A stretch of DNA of 64,000 nt from Paenibacillus sp. FSL K6-0276 (GCF_037977235.1 NZ_CP150276.1:496001-560000), one strand, 5' to 3'. Positions 26,105 to 34,823 are shown, counted from the stretch's first letter. Notes: generated by a model not told the origin, from the letters alone. Numbers and translations: made by a program.

Positions 26105-26536
26105 TTACACCAACCCAGTCCATTCCTTCATAATAGATAGAAGGGTGGGGATCAACGCATGAGGGTTATACACCATTGGTTCGATGTTATGCGGAAGCAT
26201 AAAAATTAATCGTAAAACCCACACCGCTAACAGCAAAATAATAAACAGGATAATAATAGGCTGACTTAATTTTTTATAAAACGCGAGTACGCATATCAAT
26301 ATTGGCATGATGAATAACGGATGATAGATCCATGCTGCTCTAATATCTCCTTGCAGTAAACTCATATAGGCCCTAGTCATCCCACAAGCAGGACTTGGAA
26401 TGCCAAATACATTTATGAAGAGGCAAATGCTTTTTTGAAATAGGACATTCGCAGCCATACTAAGGAGACCAACTACACCAAGAATGAGAATAGGGAGGAG
26501 TCGTTTTCGGTCTAATTGCTTTATTGCTCTCAACAT
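26105..26536 (-). CDS. DUF2752 membrane protein
   Basis: This 143-residue protein has three or four hydrophobic helices and the DUF2752 core PSPACGMTRAYMSLLQGDI followed by AAWIYHPLFIMP. Its function is unknown. It follows the DUF4234 gene immediately and lacks its own ribosome site, which suggests coupled translation. TTG at 26548 directly after the upstream stop codon is an alternative start; ATG at 26536 is preferred here. Confidence 0.8.
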   Translation of the reverse strand: MLRAIKQLDRKRLLPILILGVVGLLSMAANVLFQKSICLFINVFGIPSPACGMTRAYMSLLQGDIRAAWIYHPLFIMPILICVLAFYKKLSQPIIILFIILLLAVWVLRLIFMLPHNIEPMVYNPHALIPTLLSIMKEWTGLV

Positions 26537-26548
26537 AACAATATTCAA

Positions 26549-26890
26549 TTAATTTAAAAACTTGTTGATTTTCGACTGGATAATAGCAATTGAAATAATG
26601 GAAGCAAACACATACAGAATTGTGAGCAATATAGAATCATCATTAGCATATGTATTTCCACGAGCTACATCCGCTTCGTACAACCGGGAGCTTGCTTTGT
26701 AAATCGCAAAGAACCCATACAAGCCGCAAGTCACAATCGTTAATAACAGATCTATCCCTGCACTACCTTCATGATCACGACTGATAATTCTGGATTCCTC
26801 AAAGATTTTGTACATCCAATAAATACCGTAAATGCCACAAGTGATAAAAGTAAAAAGGATTGCCATACCAATACTCCGTTTTTGGATCAA
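26549..26890 (-). CDS. DUF4234-type small membrane protein
   Basis: This roughly 113-residue protein has three hydrophobic segments and a doubled motif TFITCGIYGIYWMYKI / TIVTCGLYGFFAIYKA, typical of the DUF4234 family. The function is unknown; its pairing with a DUF2752 gene is common in Firmicutes. A GAAGGAG site is followed by several possible TTG starts (26899, 26893, 26890); 26890 gives the best spacing, with ATG at 26866 as a later option. Confidence 0.75.
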   Translation of the reverse strand: MIQKRSIGMAILFTFITCGIYGIYWMYKIFEESRIISRDHEGSAGIDLLLTIVTCGLYGFFAIYKASSRLYEADVARGNTYANDDSILLTILYVFASIISIAIIQSKINKFLN

Positions 26891-27073
26891 CAATATCAAC
26901 TCCTTCGGTTTCGTGTAATTCTACATTCGTACACATGATACGTGATTGGAATTGAAAATTCTAGTGTTTTATTGTAGGTTATCACTACTAACGTGAAATT
27001 TTGCGCATTTAGTGAAGCTTCTTTTCTGCTACAATCAAGGGCGAAAATGACAGAGAGAAATGAGGTCGCATTT

Positions 27074-27486
27074 ATGAATAGAAACACCGGAGAAGATTGG
27101 AACATCGGTATTCAGGACCCTACTGAGGAACGAGGCAATCCAATCGGTTCAATCCGCGTAAATGACAAGACTGTGGTGACCGAAGGTATTTACGAACGAT
27201 ATTTCATTGAAGATGGTAAGTTTTATCCGCATATTATTAATCCGAAAACTGGATATCCAGTCGATAATAATATTAGCAGTGTAACGATAGTAACAGACCG
27301 GTCGACCGAGCTGATACCATCGATACAGCTTTGGTCCTTCTAGATATCGAAGAGGGATTGAAATTCGTAGAAAACATTCCCAATGCGGAAGTCTTGTTTA
27401 TTACGAAGGACAAGAAGCTGTATGCTTCTTCTGGCTTCAAGGAAATGCTGAATAAAACGAATGACAGCTATACCTTTGCAAATTAA
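27074..27486 (+). pseudogene. Remnant of an ApbE flavin transferase gene (C-terminal part, frameshifted)
   Basis: The translation from 27074 matches the C-terminal third of FAD:protein FMN transferase (ApbE/FmnB): DWNIGIQDP, TSG-like VTEGIYERYF, then HIINPKTGYPVDNNISSVTIV. A frameshift near 27300 moves the homology into another frame (ADTIDTALVLLDIEEG to the stop at 27486). The N-terminal two thirds, with the FAD-binding and catalytic parts, is absent. It cannot make an active enzyme. It lies 3.8 kb before the EET genes, whose lipoprotein needs such an enzyme. Confidence 0.85.
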
Positions 27487-27512
27487 GAGTGATTGTCTCT
27501 AGGCGTATATAC

Positions 27513-27540
27513 TTGCAAAATTTTCTGAGCGTTGTATAAA
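27513..27540 (+). promoter_or_regulatory. Promoter of tRNA-Thr copy 2
   Basis: TTGCAA and TATAAA are separated by 16 bp, the same spacing as before copy 1, and the tRNA starts 28 bases on. Confidence 0.7.
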
Positions 27541-27568
27541 TAGATTTTGTTTCACAAAAAAAGCCCAT

Positions 27569-27640
27569 GCTGGTGTAGCTCAGGGGTAGAGCAACGCACT
27601 CGTAATGCGTAGGCCGGGGGTTCAATTCCCTTCACCAGCA
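27569..27640 (+). tRNA. tRNA-Thr (anticodon CGT), copy 2
   Basis: The sequence is identical over all 72 nt to the gene at 24098, with the same CTCGTAA anticodon loop. Upstream promoter and downstream stem sequences are similar to copy 1 but diverged. Confidence 0.97.
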
Positions 27641-27729
27641 TTCTTACAATGCTTATACAGCGCGGTATTCCGGGATTTTGGAGACCGCACTTTTCTGTGT
27701 ATTCCGGATTGAATGAAGGGATGGATATC

Positions 27730-28143
27730 ATGCGGTGTTTAACGATACGACAGCCTTGGGCAACGTTGATTGCTCTCGGTGAAAAACAGTTCGAAACCCG
27801 ATCATGGAGAATAGCCTACCGCGGAGAGTTAGGCATTCATGCCGGGATGAGGATAGACAAGAAGGTATGTGAACAGGAGCCGTTCAAATCGATATTGGCG
27901 AAGCATGGCTATACAGCGAACAATTTGCCGACAGGAGCCATTATTGCGTCAGGTCAGCTCACGGGGTGTTATGAGGTTACACCGGAGGCGGACCTAAGGG
28001 GGTGGATAAATGGGAATGAATATGATTTTGGCGACTATAGTGAAGGGCGTTTTGCTTGGAAACTCGAAGGTGTTCTTCCGCTGAGTTATCCTATACCGGC
28101 TAAAGGCAGATTAAGCTTGTGGGAACATCCGGAGCTAGTCTGA
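27730..28143 (+). CDS. ASCH-domain protein
   Basis: This 137-residue protein carries the ASCH/PUA-like fold signature. CLTIRQPWATLIALGEKQFE leads to ETRSWRIAYRGELGIHAG, then LPTGAIIASGQLTGC and a C-terminal WKLEGVLPLSYPIPAKG. ASCH proteins are thought to bind RNA or modified nucleosides; some are amidohydrolases on acetylated cytidine. The exact role is unknown. The ATG at 27730 is chosen because GAAGGG lies ten bases upstream, whereas the ATG at 27721 abuts it. Confidence 0.85.
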   Translation: MRCLTIRQPWATLIALGEKQFETRSWRIAYRGELGIHAGMRIDKKVCEQEPFKSILAKHGYTANNLPTGAIIASGQLTGCYEVTPEADLRGWINGNEYDFGDYSEGRFAWKLEGVLPLSYPIPAKGRLSLWEHPELV

Positions 28144-28259
28144 AAGACAAATTGATGTTTTTAATGTAATTTTCATGTGAGCATCATCTTATTTTCAGGT
28201 TCGAGGTTTATATTGAAGACACCAAACACCCCCCAGTGTTTTGTGGTATATTTCTCTCT

Positions 28260-28297
28260 CAGGTCTTGCCAGCTCCCATGGTAAGGCCTGTTTTTTT
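28260..28297 (+). terminator. Terminator downstream of the ASCH gene
   Basis: CAGGTCTTGCCA pairs with TGGTAAGGCCTG, then seven T follow. It lies 117 bases after the stop codon. Confidence 0.8.
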
Positions 28298-28340
28298 GTT
28301 TGCTAATTGAATGGGGGGAGGGGGCAGCTTCTATGCAGCT

Positions 28341-28733
28341 TTACTTAATCTGATACTGCTCTTCATAGCTCTTAAAGGATGAAATATCCAGCCCGAGATA
28401 TCTGCGCATATGGATGGCAGCTTGGGCAGCAACGATGTCGTTTAACAGCAGCATTCGTTCATGGTATCCACGACATATAAATTTGGCTTCTATCCCCGTG
28501 TTAAGCCTGTTCTGTTCATATACCTTGATTCCCCGTTTCCTCATCTCCGAACGAACATCTCTTAGATCTGTTGTCGCTACTGCTGCTGCGGTTCCGAGAA
28601 CCTCCAAATAGGGGGCTGGTGTTCGTAAGTGTACAGATAGAATGGCGGAGTCCCGTTCGAATGCTGATAAAATCATCGGAAGCAATAAATAAGATTTCAC
28701 CAGCATGTTGTCCCTGCTTTCTGCTCTATGCAT
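28341..28733 (-). CDS. Hypothetical protein (possibly YhjD-like)
   Basis: This 130-residue soluble protein has LLLPMILSAFERD near the N-terminus, a central TTDLRDVRSEMRKRGIKVYE and FICRGYHERMLLLND. The pattern of a short helical protein ending with a conserved C-R-G-Y resembles B. subtilis YhjD as I recall it, but this is a weak resemblance and no function is known. GAGGTG lies nine bases before the ATG at 28733; GTG at 28745 is too close to it. Confidence 0.65.
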   Translation of the reverse strand: MHRAESRDNMLVKSYLLLPMILSAFERDSAILSVHLRTPAPYLEVLGTAAAVATTDLRDVRSEMRKRGIKVYEQNRLNTGIEAKFICRGYHERMLLLNDIVAAQAAIHMRRYLGLDISSFKSYEEQYQIK

Positions 28734-28926
28734 GAGTATCATCACCTCTAATGGGAACGTATATTCGTATTCTACCCCGATATCCCAAAAATAATCAATG
28801 GTATTTCTAAACAGCTTGTTTAATGTGATTCAATTCACAACTGAATTAGAGAGAATAGAATATATAAAATTTGCAATAATAAAAATCAATGCTTAAGGCT
28901 CATAAAAAGGAGAATTAAGATGAAGG

Positions 28927-29052
28927 ATGAAGGAAGTCTTCAGCGCGGATTGGTATTTGGTTGATTCTAAGTATTCCATTATGGATATCTATATTGGGTT
29001 GGATGAAGTTACTTTAAAATCGAAGGAAAACCTTTGTGCGAAGCGCCTTTAG
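28927..29052 (+). pseudogene. Short open frame, probable gene relic (41 codons)
   Basis: The frame from ATG 28927 reads 41 residues (KEVFSADWYLVDSKYSIMD onward). AAAGGAG lies upstream but is better spaced for an out-of-frame ATG at 28920 that gives only 14 residues. A terminator overlaps the end. It may be a fragment of a larger lost gene in this decayed stretch, next to the LPXTG relic. Nothing recognisable is encoded. Confidence 0.3.
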
Positions 29053-29063
29053 GTGCTTTTTTT
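29042..29063 (+). terminator. Short terminator hairpin
   Basis: AGCGCC pairs with GGTGCT across TTTA and is followed by seven T. Confidence 0.6.
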
Positions 29064-29113
29064 GTGGCTGCTAATGTGGAGGGTTGTCAGAAGGAATTGA
29101 TTGACAATTGTGA

Positions 29114-29449
29114 CCATCATCCGTAATTGGCACTATAGTCGTTAATGATGATCCTGTGCCGCTTGGACCTGTAACGACGCCAACGCCGACCGTGACACCA
29201 ACACCAACGCCGTCGAGCAATACAGAAGTCCTTGTTGACGATGACGAAATTCCACTAGGGCCGGCAGCGACGGAAGCTCTGGTACCTGATGATATCGTCG
29301 TAGTGGATGATACGATCCCGCTAGGTAATCCACCTGTGGATGAACTGCCAAAAACGGGAGAATCAAGTCCAGTTCCTTATTATGTAGCAAGTCTAGGTTT
29401 TGCACTTATCGGATTGCTAATGAGAAATAGATTCTCCAACAAGAAATAA
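29114..29449 (+). pseudogene. C-terminal remnant of an LPXTG wall-anchored surface protein
   Basis: The open frame begins after TGA with no normal start (first candidate GTG 29156). It encodes three copies of a VxDDxxPLG unit, a Pro/Thr-rich stretch (TPTPTVTPTPTPSS), the sortase motif LPKTGE near residue 65 of the GTG-initiated product, a hydrophobic helix and a positive tail RNRFSNKK. There is no signal peptide, so this is the tail of a lost cell-wall adhesin-type protein rather than a working gene. A terminator follows. Confidence 0.8.
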
Positions 29450-29497
29450 TAAACGGTGTTTGTAGCTTGATCACAAGCTATGCCGTGAAGAATAGTA

Positions 29498-29537
29498 AAG
29501 CCGCTTTCGGGACATATTCCGATGGCGGTTTTATTTT
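29498..29537 (+). terminator. Terminator after the LPXTG remnant
   Basis: AAGCCGCTTTCGG pairs with CCGATGGCGGTTTT apart from one mismatch, and a T-rich run follows. Confidence 0.7.
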
Positions 29538-29621
29538 GTCATGATGGTTAAATTTTGGCACATTATAAGTAGATGCTATACTGATTTACAAGGGATATGA
29601 AGAAAGGACGGGGAAGATGAA

Positions 29622-30557
29622 TTGGTATGGTTCTTCATTAGCGCTGTCATCGTCATAGGAGCTCTGATCTATGCGGGCTTTTTCTTTTATGGAATTGCTA
29701 TTAACAGAGCACCGAAGGAATTCCTGAGTAATAATCGTGATTTGAAGGTTGATCCCCCGGTTGCTGGGGCTTCTTGGGGTGAGGGGAAGGACTGGATCTC
29801 CAGTCAGAGCTTTGAGAATGTTGAGATTACATCTGAGGACGGACTAGAACTAAGAGGGTACCTGCTCTCTTCGGATCGTGCTGAAGGACGTACAGCGATT
29901 CTAGCCCACGGTTATTCTGGAAAAGGGAAGGATATGGGGGCTTACGCCAAAATCTATTACGAGAGACTGGGCTTTAATATCCTGATCCCCGATGCCAGGG
30001 GGCATGGGGAAAGCGCTGGGAATTATATTGGTTTTGGTTGGCATGAGCGCAAGGATTACTTGCAGTGGATCCGGTACATTATCAAAGAGACTGGGCCCAA
30101 TCCTCAAGTTGTGCTCCATGGGGTCTCTATGGGTGGAGCTACAGTGCTAATGACCTCAGGAGAAAATCTACCACCGCAGGTCAAAGCTATTGTCACGGAC
30201 TGCGCTTACACCTCAGTAAAAGCACAATTAGCCTACCAACTACGGCGTATGTATCGATTGCCAAGTTTCCCTTTTATACAAATTGCGAGTCTAATTACTC
30301 GTTTGAAGGCTGGGTATGGTTTTAGTGAGGCGTCTGCCTTGAAACAGGTGCGGAAAGCGAAGGTGCCGATTCTTTTTATTCATGGGGATGCGGATAACTT
30401 TGTACCTTTTGCTATGATGAATGAATTGTATGAGGCATGCCAGAGTCCAAAAGAGAAGGTCGTAGTGCCGCAAGCGGGACATGGGTTATCCTATGATACG
30501 GATAAGACGGGTTATATAAACGTAGTAACAGCTTTTGTGAATCAATATGTAAATTAA
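29622..30557 (+). CDS. Alpha/beta hydrolase with N-terminal membrane anchor
   Basis: This 311-residue protein has one N-terminal helix (about residues 3-24) and an alpha/beta hydrolase domain. The nucleophile elbow is GVSMGG (about residue 169), the acid Asp is in HGDADNFVP and the histidine in QAGHGLSY near the C-terminus. AHGYSGKGKDMG forms the oxyanion region. It resembles YqkD-like membrane-tethered hydrolases or esterases. The substrate is unknown. TTG at 29622 is the only sensible start; an ATG at 29617 is out of frame. Confidence 0.87.
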   Translation: MVWFFISAVIVIGALIYAGFFFYGIAINRAPKEFLSNNRDLKVDPPVAGASWGEGKDWISSQSFENVEITSEDGLELRGYLLSSDRAEGRTAILAHGYSGKGKDMGAYAKIYYERLGFNILIPDARGHGESAGNYIGFGWHERKDYLQWIRYIIKETGPNPQVVLHGVSMGGATVLMTSGENLPPQVKAIVTDCAYTSVKAQLAYQLRRMYRLPSFPFIQIASLITRLKAGYGFSEASALKQVRKAKVPILFIHGDADNFVPFAMMNELYEACQSPKEKVVVPQAGHGLSYDTDKTGYINVVTAFVNQYVN

Positions 30558-30576
30558 TTTGCCCTGAACGTAGACA

Positions 30577-30622
30577 GCGCCCGATATCCGCTAGGTAGCG
30601 GTTATCGGGCGCCTATATTTTT
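30577..30622 (+). terminator. Terminator of the alpha/beta hydrolase gene
   Basis: GCGCCCGATA and TATCGGGCGC, with an inner CCGCTA/TAGCGG, make a long stem followed by CTATATTTTT. Confidence 0.88.
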
Positions 30623-31218
30623 CCACACATGGCATGTGTCCTTGAGTAAGGTTCGTACAGCCATGCTTTTTCGTTATATTCATCCCCCGCCGTTCGTGAG
30701 TAACGGGTGTCTTAATTCCTTGTTATTTCCAGCAGCCGTGTGGCGAGAATAATCCTTCCAATACGACAAAAGCCCTACCTCTCTTTTGCCCTTGCGGCTC
30801 CATTGACCGCGCCAGTGTGAATCGGAATGCTATATTTCGAATTTAATCTCATAAAAAGGAAAGTTTCTGCAAGAAAACATGAAGCCTCTGTGTCCAAAAT
30901 GCCGAAGTGTAAAATAGTCGGCCTGACATCTTCTTGATGGGGATATTCAATATATCGAAAAACAAATACGATATAAATATAACACAGTATTGTTTAAAAG
31001 GCAAATATAATAATGAATTCCAAGATAAGGGTTGTTTGATTTGGGAGGGGAACAAGCGTAGCAAGAGGGAGCGTTTGATTCGAATATGACTTATGCCGGA
31101 TTATTTGTGGATTAATTCGGAAAAGCTAGAAAGCCAGAGGAATTGGGACTGTGGGGGTTATTTTGCGTGCCTATTTTGTGAACTGGTCTCTAAAACTTAC
31201 ATTAAACTCCAACATTGA
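30623..31218. other. About 600 bp without a recognisable gene
   Basis: I see no supported coding region, RNA gene or repeat here. The sequence is AT-rich with many stops in all frames. ACACATGGCATGTGT at about 30624 is a small palindrome. The region separates the accessory zone from the EET operon. Confidence 0.5.
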
Positions 31219-31247
31219 TTGAAGGATTGAGGGTAGACCGTTATAAT
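31219..31247 (+). promoter_or_regulatory. Promoter of the eetA-led operon
   Basis: TTGAAG and TATAAT are separated by 17 bp, 41 bp before the eetA start codon. Confidence 0.7.
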
Positions 31248-31288
31248 TAATAAGTCTGGTTTTTAATTAAAAAATAAGGGAGATTTTT

Positions 31289-31678
31289 ATGAAACGCGCA
31301 GATGTGTGGTTGATTTCCATCGTGTTGATTGCTGCGCTCGCTTTTCTCGCACCGAGATGGTTTTCGGACAATGATGATAAAGGTGGGGCCAGTAAAAATC
31401 TCGTAGCCAATGTAACGGTGGACGGCGAGTTATTTAAAACGGTAAAGCTTACAAAAGAAGAACAAACCATTGAGGTCCGTACCGAACGTGGCTACAACAT
31501 TTTGAAGGTGCATGATTACGGGATTGAAATGTATGATGCCGACTGCCCGGATCAAGTATGTCTAGGTTTTGGTTTTATTACCCTGCCCAAACAGACGATT
31601 GTCTGCCTACCGCATAGAGTATTAGTGGAAATCACAAGTGCGTCGGGGGAGGATGATATAGATGCCTATGTCCAGTAG
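31289..31678 (+). CDS. eetA: NusG domain II protein, EetA-like
   Basis: This 129-residue protein has an N-terminal membrane helix (WLISIVLIAALAFLAPRWF) and an extracytoplasmic NusG-domain-II fold with DADCPDQVCLGFG and IVCLPHRVLVEI, the family's conserved cysteines. In Listeria and Enterococcus the homologue EetA is part of the flavin-based extracellular electron transfer locus, with a role not yet defined. Here it leads an operon whose next gene, eetB, overlaps its end by 17 bases. The symbol rests on this pairing and on the pplA/ndh genes 10 kb away. Confidence 0.85.
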   Translation: MKRADVWLISIVLIAALAFLAPRWFSDNDDKGGASKNLVANVTVDGELFKTVKLTKEEQTIEVRTERGYNILKVHDYGIEMYDADCPDQVCLGFGFITLPKQTIVCLPHRVLVEITSASGEDDIDAYVQ

Positions 31679-32219
31679 TGAATCTGCAACAGCTTTAAAA
31701 AGAACGGTAATTATTGCGATTTTCGCCGCAGTGGCGGTAGTGCTAAGTCTAATAGAGGCACAGATTCCGTTATCAGGGATGGGTCTAGTGCCTGGGGCGA
31801 AGCTTGGACTCGCCAACATTATGATTTTGACTTGTATTTACTTTTTACGTGGACGGGACGCGTTCCTACTTGTCATACTCAAAACATTGCTTACTGCATT
31901 TCTGTTAGGTACTTTCTCAAGCTTGCTATTCAGTTTATTCGGTTCGCTTTTTAGCTTTGTTGTGATGTTCGTGTTAATGCTGATTAGCGGTAAAGGTAAG
32001 AGTATAAGCTTGATCGGCATTAGTATAGCTGGTGGGATTGCACATAATATCGGTCAGCTGCTGGCAGCTTCTATGGTATTCTCATCCCTTAGTATTTTTT
32101 ATTATCTTCCCATGCTGCTGATCACTGGAGTAGTAACAGGAATTGCCGTGGGCTATGCAGTCCGTTATCTGGTGGCTTCATTGTCAAAAATATCGTTGTT
32201 TGAAGAGTTTTTGGACTGA
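31662..32219 (+). CDS. eetB: Gx transporter family membrane protein, EetB-like
   Basis: This 185-residue protein has about five or six membrane helices and a glycine-rich SGMGLVPGAKLGLAN motif of the Gx transporter family, formerly called heptaprenyl diphosphate synthase component I. It looks like an ECF-type substrate-binding (S) component. EetB in the Listeria EET locus belongs to the same family. The gene overlaps eetA and precedes the ECF ATPases by 20 bp, so it could use that energising module. Its substrate is unknown. Confidence 0.85.
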   Translation: MPMSSSESATALKRTVIIAIFAAVAVVLSLIEAQIPLSGMGLVPGAKLGLANIMILTCIYFLRGRDAFLLVILKTLLTAFLLGTFSSLLFSLFGSLFSFVVMFVLMLISGKGKSISLIGISIAGGIAHNIGQLLAASMVFSSLSIFYYLPMLLITGVVTGIAVGYAVRYLVASLSKISLFEEFLD

Positions 32220-32239
32220 TTAGTCACATCAGCGGAAGG

Positions 32240-33103
32240 ATGACTAACATGAATGAATCATACGAAGGTCAAGAATTAGAGGGAGATGGACAAGCTGTCA
32301 TTTCTCTGGATGGGGTATCGTTTGGTTATGATCCCGAGCATCCGATTCTTCAAAATATAACGTTATCTATCTCACAGGGACAATGGGTTAGCTTGGTTGG
32401 CCCCAACGGTTGCGGTAAGTCTACGCTAGTTAAGCTGCTAAATGCTTTGCTGCCTAAGGGTGCTGGCGAGATTGTGGTTAGTGGTATGCAACTGAGTGAG
32501 GAAACGATCGGAAGCATTCGGCAATGTATCGGTATGGTGTTCCAAAATCCTGATAATCAGTTTATTGGAGCCACCGTAGAGGAAGATATCTTATTCGGCC
32601 TGGAAGGGCTTTGTTTGTCGTACGCAGAGATGGCTGAACGTCTGCACTCTTATACGACGAGGCTGGGAATAAATCATCTGTTGTCCAAACACCCGGGTGA
32701 GCTGTCGGGGGGCCAAAAGCAGCGTGTCGCTATTGCCTCCATTCTTGCTATGGAACCAGGCATCGTCATTTTTGACGAGGCCTCTTCTATGTTAGATGAG
32801 GGAAGCAGAAATGACCTTCTTGGCATTTTGCAGGATATGCGAGCAGAAGGAAAGTATACGATCCTTATGATTACGCATGATGCAGATGAGATTTTGGCAT
32901 CGGATCGGGTGCTTGCGCTGCATGGAGGTGGTTTGGCTGCAGATGTTACACCGGCGGAGCTGTTCCGGAATGAGGAGCTTCTGCAAAAGTGCCATTTGCG
33001 TGAGCCATATCCTTGGCGCCTTACACGCGAGCTGCAGAATAAGGGCATTCATGTGGATGTTCCCGCCAGTGAAAAGGAGCTTATAGACACGTTATGGCCA
33101 TAG
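32240..33103 (+). CDS. ecfA1: ECF transporter ATPase EcfA1
   Basis: This 287-residue ABC ATPase has Walker A GPNGCGKST (about residue 54), Q-loop GMVFQNPDNQF, signature LSGGQKQR, Walker B IVIFDEASSMLD and switch His in ITHD. The QNPDNQF Q-loop is typical of cobalt/ECF ATPases. It pairs with EcfA2, whose gene overlaps by ten bases, and with EcfT to energise vitamin or flavin S-components. In this context RibU/FmnA-type flavin movement is a likely client, though no RibU gene is in the window. Confidence 0.94.
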   Translation: MTNMNESYEGQELEGDGQAVISLDGVSFGYDPEHPILQNITLSISQGQWVSLVGPNGCGKSTLVKLLNALLPKGAGEIVVSGMQLSEETIGSIRQCIGMVFQNPDNQFIGATVEEDILFGLEGLCLSYAEMAERLHSYTTRLGINHLLSKHPGELSGGQKQRVAIASILAMEPGIVIFDEASSMLDEGSRNDLLGILQDMRAEGKYTILMITHDADEILASDRVLALHGGGLAADVTPAELFRNEELLQKCHLREPYPWRLTRELQNKGIHVDVPASEKELIDTLWP

Positions 33104-33996
33104 AATTACAGCAAGTAAGCTACTCCTACGCTGATCGAAGCCTATGGAAGCTGACGGCGCTCCGCGACATTAACCTCAGTGTTCCAATGGGCTCTATGGT
33201 TGGTATTGCCGGGGCGACAGGCTCTGGTAAATCGACGCTGCTGCAGTTGTTTAACGGGATACTGAAACCAACGGAGGGTACGGTGAAAGTGCTCGATGTA
33301 ACCATCCAGGCGGGTGAAAAGTCACCTAAACTAATGCCGCTACGTCGCCGAGTCGGATTGGTATTTCAATTTCCGGAGCAGCAAATGTTTGAAGATACGG
33401 TCGAGAAGGATCTCATCTTCGGCCCCCTTAACTTCGGCATGAGCCCCGAAGAGGCAAAGGGGCGTGCAAGGCAGGCCATGTTGGATATGGGCCTGGATCT
33501 GGCGCTGCTAGAGCGGAATCCTTTTAAATTGAGCGGTGGACAAATGCGTAAGGCGGCTATCGCATCCGTGCTAGCTATGGACCCTGAAGTCATCGTTCTG
33601 GATGAGCCCACGGCTACGCTTGATCCTATTAGCCGTGCAGAGCTAATCAGCTTGCTGGAGCGGTTATGTCGTGAACAGGGTAGAACGATCATTGTCGTCA
33701 CGCATCGGATGGATGAGCTATTGCCCTATGCGGACAGCTGGCTTGTACTTAAAGAGGGCAGCACGGCGTTTCAGGGCAGCGTAAAGGCACTGGCAGATGA
33801 CCCTTCGATTCTGGAACAGTGTGGCTTGACGGTTCCACAGTCCCTTCGTTACTGGCGTGCAGTTGCTGATCGCTTCGGTCTTGCGGATGAAGCTCCTCGC
33901 TTGACGGCAGAGAGCCTAGCAGAGCTGATAGCTTCGCTGCCAGCGGGATCAGGAAGCTCTAGCGAGTACGAGGGAAAGAGGGACGGCCATGAATGA
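33094..33996 (+). CDS. ecfA2: ECF transporter ATPase EcfA2
   Basis: This 300-residue ABC ATPase has Walker A GATGSGKST, Q-loop VFQFPEQQMF, signature LSGGQMRK and Walker B VIVLDEPTATLD. The FPEQQ Q-loop and QMRK signature are the EcfA2 hallmark. It overlaps ecfA1 by ten bases and ecfT by eight, so the three are translated as a unit. Confidence 0.94.
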   Translation: MAIELQQVSYSYADRSLWKLTALRDINLSVPMGSMVGIAGATGSGKSTLLQLFNGILKPTEGTVKVLDVTIQAGEKSPKLMPLRRRVGLVFQFPEQQMFEDTVEKDLIFGPLNFGMSPEEAKGRARQAMLDMGLDLALLERNPFKLSGGQMRKAAIASVLAMDPEVIVLDEPTATLDPISRAELISLLERLCREQGRTIIVVTHRMDELLPYADSWLVLKEGSTAFQGSVKALADDPSILEQCGLTVPQSLRYWRAVADRFGLADEAPRLTAESLAELIASLPAGSGSSSEYEGKRDGHE

Positions 33997-34780
33997 GAAG
34001 CTAATAATCGGGCGCAGTATTGAGACGGGTTCATGGGTGCATAAGCTGGATGCTCGTGCCAAAATTACCGGGATGCTATTATACGTAGCTGTTATCCTGC
34101 TTTCTCGTTCGTGGATGGCTATGGCGCTGTTGGCTATTTTTTCAATAGCTGTTATGGCCTCCACACGGATTCCGCTAAAATATTTCCTGAAAGCAGCTAA
34201 GCCTTTACGTTATTTAATGTTATTTATTTTTATCGTGCAGCTGCTGTCTGTGAAGACGGGGGAGGCCGTGCTGACCCTTGGCTCATGGTCTATTTATGAG
34301 GGAGGGCTAAGGTTAGGCGCATTTTCGGTCATCCGCATGTTTTTTCTGATTACTTTTACTGCGCTGCTGACCTTCACCACAACGCCGGGTAAGCTGAATC
34401 AAGGGCTGGAGGGGATTTTGGCTCCCTTCAAAAAGCTAGGCTTGAAGCCCGACCGTATCACGCTGATGATCAGCATTTCACTTCGTTTCATTCCTACGAT
34501 TCTAGATGAATCGCAGATTATCATGAAAGCGCAGGCCTCACGGGGTGCTGATCTAAAAGAGCTTCCTTTGAAGGAAAAGGGACGAATGTTAGTCTCCCTG
34601 CTGGTTCCAATTATCGCGAGTGCGTTTAGGCGTGCACAGGATCTGGTGTATTCCATGGAAGCCCGAGGCTTTCGTATGGATGCTCCGCGCAGTCGGTATC
34701 ACCGCTTAAGGTGGGGCATATTCGATACTGTTTTTATTAGTATGTTTGTTGTTATGGGGATTGCAGTAGCTTTGGTGTAA
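33989..34780 (+). CDS. ecfT: ECF transporter transmembrane protein EcfT
   Basis: This 263-residue integral membrane protein of the EcfT/CbiQ family has about six helices. It has the two coupling motifs that dock the ATPases, seen as QASRGAD (about residue 180) and SMEARGFR (about residue 222). It completes the A1-A2-T energising module. Such modules serve many S-components; housing one inside the EET region suggests flavin or EetB as clients. Confidence 0.93.
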   Translation: MNEKLIIGRSIETGSWVHKLDARAKITGMLLYVAVILLSRSWMAMALLAIFSIAVMASTRIPLKYFLKAAKPLRYLMLFIFIVQLLSVKTGEAVLTLGSWSIYEGGLRLGAFSVIRMFFLITFTALLTFTTTPGKLNQGLEGILAPFKKLGLKPDRITLMISISLRFIPTILDESQIIMKAQASRGADLKELPLKEKGRMLVSLLVPIIASAFRRAQDLVYSMEARGFRMDAPRSRYHRLRWGIFDTVFISMFVVMGIAVALV

Positions 34781-34823
34781 AGTACAACTTGTATGAAGAG
34801 TATCAACTTGGGAGGGAACATGA

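Noticed and set aside
24098..27640. tRNA copies as attL/attR of an integrated element
   Set aside because: Site-specific integration would duplicate only the 3' part of the tRNA. Here promoter, whole tRNA and downstream stem are all related, and no integrase gene lies between, so unit duplication fits better.
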